Assembly (NCBI GenBank): GCA_035906235.1
Contig: JAMIFN010000003.1
Location: 1 to 33,946, forward strand
Direction of reading: 5' to 3'
Length of the DNA stretch: 33,946 nucleotides
From: JAMIFN01 sp035906235
GTDB taxonomy: Bacteria; Pseudomonadota; Gammaproteobacteria; Burkholderiales; Burkholderiaceae_C
In this document: positions 28,965 through 33,946 of the stretch, piece by piece
How positions within the stretch are numbered: position 1 is the first letter of the stretch
Layout of the letters: the number at the start of each line of letters is the position of its first letter
Translations under genes and position numbers: made by a program
The notes under the pieces: generated by a model
The model's database searches: none
Seen by the model: only the letters and a program-made list of their open reading frames with translations
Told to the model about the DNA's origin: nothing

Positions 28965-30224
28965 CTAGTCCTGCATCTTCTTAATGCCGACTTTTTCAGC
29001 ACTGGCAATAGCCTGCATACTCCAGGCGGCAGCCAACCACAGCAACAGCGCCACGGTACAAACCGCAAACAAGCCCTGCATACCAAAATCTTTGATCAAC
29101 CAGCCCCCAGCTGCGCCGCCTACAAATAAACCGATGGACTGCATGGTGTTGTACACCCCTAGCGCCGTGCCGCGCTCATCACTGGCGGCGTAGCGCGATA
29201 CAAGGGATGGCTGCGTCGCTTCCAACATATTGAAAGCGCAGAAAAAGGCAAACAGGATGAAACCCGTCTCCCATAGGCTGCTGCCCGTGCTGCTAAAAAA
29301 CAGCGCCAACTGCACCAGCACCAAGAGCGCAATTTGCGACAGAAATACCGCGCGCAAATAGCCCTTGCGCTCTAGGCGAAAAAGGAGCCCGCCCATGATC
29401 AACATCGACACCAGCACCGCCGGCAGATAAACCTGCCAATGCTCGGCCTTGGGCAGGCCATCGCGCACCAGCATGATGGGCACAGCCGACCACATGGCCA
29501 ATTGCACCGCATGCAAAACAAACACGCCCAGATTCAAACGCCAAGTTTGCGCTGCGGTAAATTGCCGCCAAATCACGCGCCACGAGGCATCGCCCGCGGC
29601 CTGCACGCGTTGCTGTTTTTGCGCCGGCACGACAAAGCCTATCAGCAAAAACGCGCCCACACCCAGGGCAGCAATCAGCCAAAACATGCCCTGAAAACCG
29701 ATGCTGCCCACCAGCAGCGGCGCCAACACCAGTGACAGCGCAAACATCAAGCCTATGCTGATGCCGATGAGCGCCATGGCTTTGGTGCGCACCACCTCGC
29801 GGGTGCCATCGGCCAGCAGCGCAGTAATCGCCGCAGAAATAGCGCCTGCACCTTGTAAACAGCGCCCCGCCAGCAAGCCGTAAAGACTATCGCTGGCCGC
29901 GCACAATACGCTGCCAGCAATAAAAAACAGCAGGCCAAACAAGATGATGGGTTTGCGCCCCCAGCGGTCTGATGCCCAGCCAAAAGGCAGTTGCAGCAGC
30001 GCCTGCGTCATGCCATAACTGCCCATGACCAGCCCCACCAGCGCGGGGTCGTTGCCGCCAGGGTAGCGCTGCGCCTCAATGGCAAACACGGGCAAAATCA
30101 AAAACAGCCCCAGCATGCGCAGGGCAAAAACCAGCGCCAGCGAGCCTGAGAGCTTGCGCTCGCCAGCCGTCATGGCGCTAGGGGTAAGGGCGGTGGAGGT
30201 CGCGGTGTGGGTGGCGTTCAACAT
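28965..30224 (-). CDS. MFS transporter (DHA1 type, YajR-like)
   Basis: A 419-residue inner-membrane protein with about 12 hydrophobic helices. Helix 1 contains RMLGLFLILPVFAIEA. The loop 2-3 MFS signature is GWASDRWGRKP. Helix 4 and 5 carry GRCLQGAGAISAAITALLADGTR, typical of drug:H+ antiporter-like MFS. No large C-terminal domain is present. The substrate is unknown. An internal ATG at 30173 (MTAGERKLSGSL) is a plausible alternative start, as the first 17 residues are Thr/Ala-rich and unstructured. Its stop is 54 bases from hisZ's start on the same strand. Confidence 0.9.
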   Translation of the reverse strand: MLNATHTATSTALTPSAMTAGERKLSGSLALVFALRMLGLFLILPVFAIEAQRYPGGNDPALVGLVMGSYGMTQALLQLPFGWASDRWGRKPIILFGLLFFIAGSVLCAASDSLYGLLAGRCLQGAGAISAAITALLADGTREVVRTKAMALIGISIGLMFALSLVLAPLLVGSIGFQGMFWLIAALGVGAFLLIGFVVPAQKQQRVQAAGDASWRVIWRQFTAAQTWRLNLGVFVLHAVQLAMWSAVPIMLVRDGLPKAEHWQVYLPAVLVSMLIMGGLLFRLERKGYLRAVFLSQIALLVLVQLALFFSSTGSSLWETGFILFAFFCAFNMLEATQPSLVSRYAASDERGTALGVYNTMQSIGLFVGGAAGGWLIKDFGMQGLFAVCTVALLLWLAAAWSMQAIASAEKVGIKKMQD

Positions 30225-30297
30225 GCAAGACCAGCTGGCGCAGTGCAGCGCTGCCTGGCTATCAAAATTAAGGGTGTTTTAGGCGTGAATTAGGCGA

Positions 30298-30326
30298 TTT
30301 AGGCCGAAAAACCTGCCTGAATAGCT
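30298..30326 (-). repeat. Dispersed element, copy 13
   Basis: Minus-strand AGCTATTCAGGCAGG then TTTTTCGGCCTAAA. It lies between the MFS gene and purU. Confidence 0.9.
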
Positions 30327-30399
30327 ATTCTTTTATGAGCAAATTACCCCAATAAGCAGCCCGCATTTTAGTGCTTAGCCTGAGCTGCGAGCGGCAACT

Positions 30400-31257
30400 T
30401 TACTGAAACACCACCGTCTTGTGCCCATTGAGCAGCACGCGGTGCTCGCTATGCCACTTCACCGCGCGCGCCAGCACGCGGCGTTCGGTGTCTTGCCCCA
30501 GCGCGGTCAAATCCTCCACCGTTTGGCTGTGATCGACCCGCGCCACATCCTGCTCGATGATGGGGCCTTCGTCCAAGTCTTGCGTCACATAGTGGGCGGT
30601 TGCGCCTATCAATTTCACGCCGCGATCGTGCGCTTGGTAATAGGGTTTGGCGCCTTTGAAACTGGGCAAAAAGCTGTGGTGGATATTGATGGCGCGGCCT
30701 TCCAGCGCGCCGCACATCTCGTGGCTCAGCACCTGCATATAGCGCGCCAAAATCACCAACTCGGCGCCTTCGGTGTTGATGATTTCTAGCTGCTTGGCCT
30801 CAGCCTGCGCTTTCGTCGCTGCCGTAACAGGCACATGGTGAAACGGCACATTGTAGGAAGCGGCCAATTGGTAAAAATCGCGGTGGTTGCTGACGATGGC
30901 GCGCACATCAATGTTGAGCAGCCCTGTGCTCCAGCGGAACAATAAATCGTTCAAACAATGGCCTTGCTTGCTAACCATGATGACCGTGGGCATGGGCGCA
31001 TGCGCGGTGTGCAGGCGCAGGCGCATGGCGTAAGGCTGGGCAAAACTTTGCAGCTCGCGCTCCAAGGTTGCCGCGTCATGCGGGCAGCTAAAGCGCACGC
31101 GCATAAAAAACAAGCCCGTGGCGTGGTCGTTGTACTGCGCCGCCTCTTCAATATTGCCGCCGCGTTCGAGCAAAAAGCCCGAAACCGCGTGCACGATGCC
31201 CGTGCGGTCGGCGCAAGCCAAGGTCAAAACAAAGGTTGAAGGCAAAGTTGGGCTCAT
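30400..31257 (-). CDS. purU: Formyltetrahydrofolate deformylase
   Basis: Hydrolyses 10-formyl-THF to THF and formate, balancing one-carbon pools. The 285 residues comprise an N-terminal ACT domain (LACADRTGIVHAVSGFLLERGGNI) and a C-terminal formyltransferase-like domain. The latter has INIHHSFLPSFKGAKPYYQA (catalytic Asn/His) and GATAHYVTQDLDEGPIIEQD (catalytic Asp). There is no clear ribosome binding site. Copy 14 of the repeat lies 20 bases upstream and a TACAAT box lies at about 31336-31341 on the same strand. Its folate role links it to glyA at the right end. Confidence 0.96.
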   Translation of the reverse strand: MSPTLPSTFVLTLACADRTGIVHAVSGFLLERGGNIEEAAQYNDHATGLFFMRVRFSCPHDAATLERELQSFAQPYAMRLRLHTAHAPMPTVIMVSKQGHCLNDLLFRWSTGLLNIDVRAIVSNHRDFYQLAASYNVPFHHVPVTAATKAQAEAKQLEIINTEGAELVILARYMQVLSHEMCGALEGRAINIHHSFLPSFKGAKPYYQAHDRGVKLIGATAHYVTQDLDEGPIIEQDVARVDHSQTVEDLTALGQDTERRVLARAVKWHSEHRVLLNGHKTVVFQ

Positions 31258-31276
31258 AAAGCAATATCAATTTAAT

Positions 31277-31320
31277 AGCTGCTCAGGCAGGTTTTACGGC
31301 GTTTTTTGGCAAAAAGACCT
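31277..31320 (+). repeat. Dispersed element, copy 14, long variant
   Basis: AGCTGCTCAGGCAGG, TTTTACGGCGTTTTTTGGC, then AAAAAGACC. It is almost identical to the copy inside pgeF. It lies between the divergent purU and ruvC starts. Confidence 0.92.
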
Positions 31321-31388
31321 AAAAATCAGCCCGCATTGTAAGCGCGCCCAGCACCCTGCCCTGCCCCCGCGTGTTCATAATGCCGCGC

Positions 31389-31901
31389 ATGGCAAGCATC
31401 AACAAAATTTTAGGCATAGACCCGGGGCTGCGCACCACGGGCTTTGGCGTGATTGAAGTCGCGGGCAGCCGCCAGCGCTACATTGCCAGCGGCACCATCA
31501 AAACCGACGCCGACGCGCCCTTGGCGAATCGTTTAAAAACCCTGTTTGACGGCATTTGCGAGCTGCAGCAACACTACCGCCCCGACTGCGCGGCGATTGA
31601 AATCGTCTTCGTCAATGTCAACCCGCAATCGACCCTGCTCTTGGGGCAAGCACGCGGCGCCTGCCTCACCGCTCTGGCGCACAGCGGCCTAGCCGTGCAT
31701 GAATACACCGCCCTGCAGCTCAAACAAGCCGTGGTGGGCTATGGCCGCGCCGACAAAGCGCAAATGCAGGCCATGGTGCAGCGTCTCTTACAACTGCCCG
31801 GCCTGCCTGGGCCCGACGCCGCCGACGCCTTGGGCGCCGCCATCACCCATGCCCACCACGCCAGCCACCGCCACCTGCTGCAAAGCGCGCAAGGGCGCTA
31901 A
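31389..31901 (+). CDS. ruvC: Holliday junction resolvase RuvC
   Basis: A dimeric endonuclease that resolves Holliday junctions. From ATG 31389 it has 170 residues; ATG 31380 would add three. The RNase H-like core starts ILGIDPGLRTTGFGVIE (first Asp). AIEIVFVNVNPQSTLLLGQARG (Glu) and PGPDAADALGAAITHAHH (two Asp) complete the acidic site. ruvA and ruvB, often adjacent, are absent. The upstream region is shared with the divergent purU gene. Confidence 0.96.
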   Translation: MASINKILGIDPGLRTTGFGVIEVAGSRQRYIASGTIKTDADAPLANRLKTLFDGICELQQHYRPDCAAIEIVFVNVNPQSTLLLGQARGACLTALAHSGLAVHEYTALQLKQAVVGYGRADKAQMQAMVQRLLQLPGLPGPDAADALGAAITHAHHASHRHLLQSAQGR

Positions 31902-31941
31902 ACTGCCTTCCGCTTTTTGTTTTCTCTCCAAACCGCCATTT

Positions 31942-32496
31942 ATGCAAACCCTGAAATCTTGGCTGCTCAACGCCAGCAGCGTTGCCCTATTCCTGGCTGC
32001 ACCCTTGGTGCAAGCCCAAAATATCGCACCGCCACCGCCACAAACCGATTTGCCGCGCAATACCCTGCACATCGGCAAAAAACAGCTGCAAGTGCAATTG
32101 GCCGAGAGCGAGCGCGAACGCGCCATCGGCCTGATGTCGCGCACCAGCTTGAATACCGACGAAGGCATGCTCTTTGTTTTTCCTGAGCACGGCGTGCAGT
32201 GCTTTTGGATGCGCAACACCCTGATCCCGCTCAGCGCGGCGTTTCTGGCCGACGATGGCCGCATCATCAATATCGCCGATATGCAGCCGCTGTCAGACCA
32301 GCCGCATTGCTCGGCCCAGCCCGTGCGCTATGTGCTGGAAGCCGCGCAAGGCTGGTTTGCACAGGCTGGCGTCAAAACAGGCAGCAAAATCAAAGGCTTG
32401 CCAATTTCCCCCAAAGACGCCAACGCCCCTGCAAAAAAATCCAAAAAAACCGTAATCCCCCCTAAAGAAACCAGCCCAAATCACCGTCCAAGCTGA
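31942..32496 (+). CDS. DUF192 exported protein
   Basis: A 184-residue product from ATG 31942. The N-terminus is a signal peptide (LLNASSVALFLAAPLVQAQ). The DUF192 domain (about residues 45-150) has VQLAESERERAIGLMSRTSL, GMLFVFPEHG, FWMRNTLIPLSAAFL and RYVLEAAQGWF. Function of the family is unknown; many members are periplasmic. The C-terminal tail is Lys- and Pro-rich. It follows ruvC by 40 bases and precedes trmD by 19. Confidence 0.9.
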   Translation: MQTLKSWLLNASSVALFLAAPLVQAQNIAPPPPQTDLPRNTLHIGKKQLQVQLAESERERAIGLMSRTSLNTDEGMLFVFPEHGVQCFWMRNTLIPLSAAFLADDGRIINIADMQPLSDQPHCSAQPVRYVLEAAQGWFAQAGVKTGSKIKGLPISPKDANAPAKKSKKTVIPPKETSPNHRPS

Positions 32497-32515
32497 TCCT
32501 TATTGGTCTCCTTTC

Positions 32516-33238
32516 ATGCGCTTTGACATCATCACCCTTTTCCCCGAACTTTTTACGCCGTTTTTAACAAGCGGCATCAACCGCCGCGCCTTTGCTGCAG
32601 GTGAAAACGGTGCAACGCCGCAAGTGGATGTGCAGCTGCACAATCCACGCGACTTTGCGCAAGGCAATTACAAACGCGTGGACGACCGCCCCTTTGGCGG
32701 CGGGCCTGGCATGGTGATGATGGCCGAGCCGCTGGCCGCTTGCATCGCCAAAATCCAAACGGACAGAGGCATCAAAGCCCCCGTCATCTTGTTTTCGCCC
32801 ATAGGTGAAAAACTCAATCACGCGCAAGTCGCAACCTGGGGGCATGCCCAAAGCTCAGGCGCCATCTTGCTGTGTGGCCGTTATGAAGGCATAGACCAGC
32901 GCCTGATAGACAGCTTGGTCACGCACCAAATCAGCTTGGGCGATTTTGTGCTCTCGGGCGGCGAAATTGCCGCCCTTGCCTTGCTGGACGCCATCGCCCG
33001 CCTGCAACCCGGTGTGCTCGGCGACGCGCAAAGCCATATTCAAGACAGCTTCAACCCCAGCATAGGCGGCCTGCTCGATTGCCCGCACTACACCCGCCCC
33101 GAAGTCTGGCAAGGCCAAAGCGTGCCGCCCGTGCTGCTGTCTGGCAACCATGCCGACATCGACAAATGGCGGCAAGCGCAGCGCCTAGAACTAACGCAAA
33201 AATTGCGGCCAGATCTTTTACCCAGCCAGTCTGCATAA
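32516..33238 (+). CDS. trmD: tRNA (guanine-37-N1)-methyltransferase
   Basis: Methylates G37 next to the anticodon and prevents frameshifting. The 240 residues show the family features: MRFDIITLFPELF at the start, DDRPFGGGPGMVMMAEPL, LCGRYEGIDQRLID, the SPOUT knot GDFVLSGGEIAALALLDAI, and HYTRPEVW. Normally it lies in rpsP-rimM-trmD-rplS; here its neighbours are the DUF192 gene and glyA, so it has been separated from that operon. Confidence 0.97.
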   Translation: MRFDIITLFPELFTPFLTSGINRRAFAAGENGATPQVDVQLHNPRDFAQGNYKRVDDRPFGGGPGMVMMAEPLAACIAKIQTDRGIKAPVILFSPIGEKLNHAQVATWGHAQSSGAILLCGRYEGIDQRLIDSLVTHQISLGDFVLSGGEIAALALLDAIARLQPGVLGDAQSHIQDSFNPSIGGLLDCPHYTRPEVWQGQSVPPVLLSGNHADIDKWRQAQRLELTQKLRPDLLPSQSA

Positions 33239-33261
33239 AACCCGCATCGGTTAAACTTGCC

Positions 33262-33380
33262 CGCTGCACGCGACTGGCGATAGATGCCCAGCCCTTAAAG
33301 CTAGCGCATCGATGTGGCGCAACCACTAGGAAGCGTGCCGCTGAAGATTTTTCTTTGGCGTTCAGCCGTTCGCCTGGGCA
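33262..33380 (+). promoter_or_regulatory. ZTP (pfl-type) riboswitch upstream of glyA
   Basis: The leader has the conserved pieces of the pfl/ZTP motif in order. CACGCGACTGGCG lies at 33267-33279. A GTGG/CCAC hairpin follows (33314-33317 with 33323-33326). AGGAAGCGTG (33328-33337) closes the first helix, CACGC pairing with GCGTG. CCGTTCGCCTGGGCA ends the motif at 33366-33380. These RNAs sense ZTP/ZMP, a signal of low 10-formyl-THF, and commonly switch on glyA, purH and folD. The glyA ATG is 36 bases downstream; no obvious terminator follows, so translational control is possible. Confidence 0.87.
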
Positions 33381-33416
33381 GCCCCACCCTTTTCTCACTT
33401 CAGAAAGACTGCCACC

Positions 33417-33946
33417 ATGTACGATAAAAAAGTGTTAATCGAACAAGCCGACCCCCAAGTTTGGGCGGCCATCCAAGCTGAAAACCAGCGCCAAGAAGAC
33501 CATATCGAGCTGATTGCCAGCGAAAACTATTGCTCGCCCGCCGTGATGCAAGCCCAAGGCAGTCAGCTGACGAATAAATACGCCGAAGGCTACCCAGGCC
33601 GCCGCTATTACGGTGGCTGCGAATATGTGGATGTGGCCGAACAACTGGCCATCGACCGCGTCAAAGAATTGTTTGGCGCAGAAGCGGCCAATGTGCAAGC
33701 CCACTGCGGCGCCAGCGCCAATATGGCCGTGTATATGGCGTTTTGCAAACCTGGTGACACCGTGATGGGCATGAGCCTGGCCGAAGGCGGGCACTTGACC
33801 CACGGTATGCCGCTGAACATGTCGGGCAAGTGGTTCAATATCGTCAGCTATGGCTTGAACGAAAAAGAAGCCATCGACTACGAAGCCATGGAAGCCAAAG
33901 CGCGCGAAACCAAGCCCAAGCTCATCATCGCCGGCGCCAGCGCCTA
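33417..33946 (+). CDS. glyA: Serine hydroxymethyltransferase, 5' part (runs off the window)
   Basis: Converts serine and THF to glycine and methylene-THF, a PLP enzyme. The 176 codons visible match the family closely: ENQRQEDHIELIASENYCSP, NKYAEGYPGRRYYGGCEYVD, ANVQAHCGASANMAVY and GGHLTHG. The PLP-binding Lys lies beyond the window end. The ATG at 33417 follows a ZTP-type riboswitch, fitting folate-linked control. serB and purU in this window are metabolically related but not in the same operon. Confidence 0.98.
   Translation, partial: MYDKKVLIEQADPQVWAAIQAENQRQEDHIELIASENYCSPAVMQAQGSQLTNKYAEGYPGRRYYGGCEYVDVAEQLAIDRVKELFGAEAANVQAHCGASANMAVYMAFCKPGDTVMGMSLAEGGHLTHGMPLNMSGKWFNIVSYGLNEKEAIDYEAMEAKARETKPKLIIAGASA

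Noticed and set aside
1..33946. tRNA genes, rRNA genes, CRISPR array, replication origin
   Set aside because: I looked through the intergenic regions and saw no cloverleaf-like sequence, no regularly spaced repeat array, and no DnaA-box cluster. The dispersed element is irregularly spaced and in both orientations.

Overview
The window is a piece of betaproteobacterial chromosome, most likely Burkholderiales and close to Comamonadaceae. The evidence is the rpsF-priB-rpsR-rplI operon, the argS / SPOR-protein / dsbA order, the hisZ-purA pair, a ZTP-type riboswitch before glyA, and the GC-rich coding style. It is mostly housekeeping sequence. No tRNA, rRNA or CRISPR array was seen. The only obvious mobile-gene remnant is the 3' end of an IS30-family transposase at the left edge.

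Layout. 1-1025: IS30 tail, inserted at the 3' end of an exported unknown protein that follows the remnant of another unknown gene. 1036-1307: repeat island. 1308-4338 (minus strand): map, then the ribosomal/primosome operon rplI-rpsR-priB-rpsF, then a PilZ protein. 4398-7719 (plus): aroQ and two tandem, clearly duplicated cytochromes P450 separated by an intrinsic terminator. 7720-7959: second repeat island. 7960-15457 (plus): serB, a TrmH-type RNA methyltransferase, a conserved unknown, a HIT protein, hemA, a YgjP-like metallopeptidase, greA and argS. 15489-17639: a single-pass membrane protein, a SPOR-domain protein and DsbA. 17754-18344 (minus): rplT and rpmI without infC or pheST. 18616-22566 (plus): a CorA-type channel, an exported unknown, a DciA-like protein and uvrC. 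Then pgeF (minus), parC (plus), purA-hisZ, an MFS transporter and purU (minus), followed by ruvC, a DUF192 protein, trmD and the 5' part of glyA (plus).

The most striking feature is a short dispersed element, about 30 bp core with variants to about 45 bp. It begins AGCTGCTCAGGCAGG, followed by a T-run and then CGGCCTAAAA or CGGCGTTTT. I count 14 copies in 34 kb, in both orientations. Ten are intergenic, several directly next to start or stop codons. Four lie inside conserved genes (TrmH-type methyltransferase, YgjP-like peptidase, pgeF, parC), where they are read in frame. In the phase used, the usual element sequence would introduce stop codons; all four genic copies differ at those positions and stay open. 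This resembles, in behaviour but not sequence, the protein-invading palindromic elements of Rickettsia. Two other repeat families sit in the same islands: ATTCCC-N8-GGGAAT hairpins matching the Neisseria dRS3 pattern, and ATTGCGGGTC-type hairpins.

Many operons that are conserved elsewhere are broken up here (infC-rpmI-rplT-pheST, ruvCAB, rpsP-rimM-trmD-rplS, hemA-prfA, carAB-greA), often with a repeat copy nearby. This suggests, but does not prove, that the repeats took part in rearrangement.
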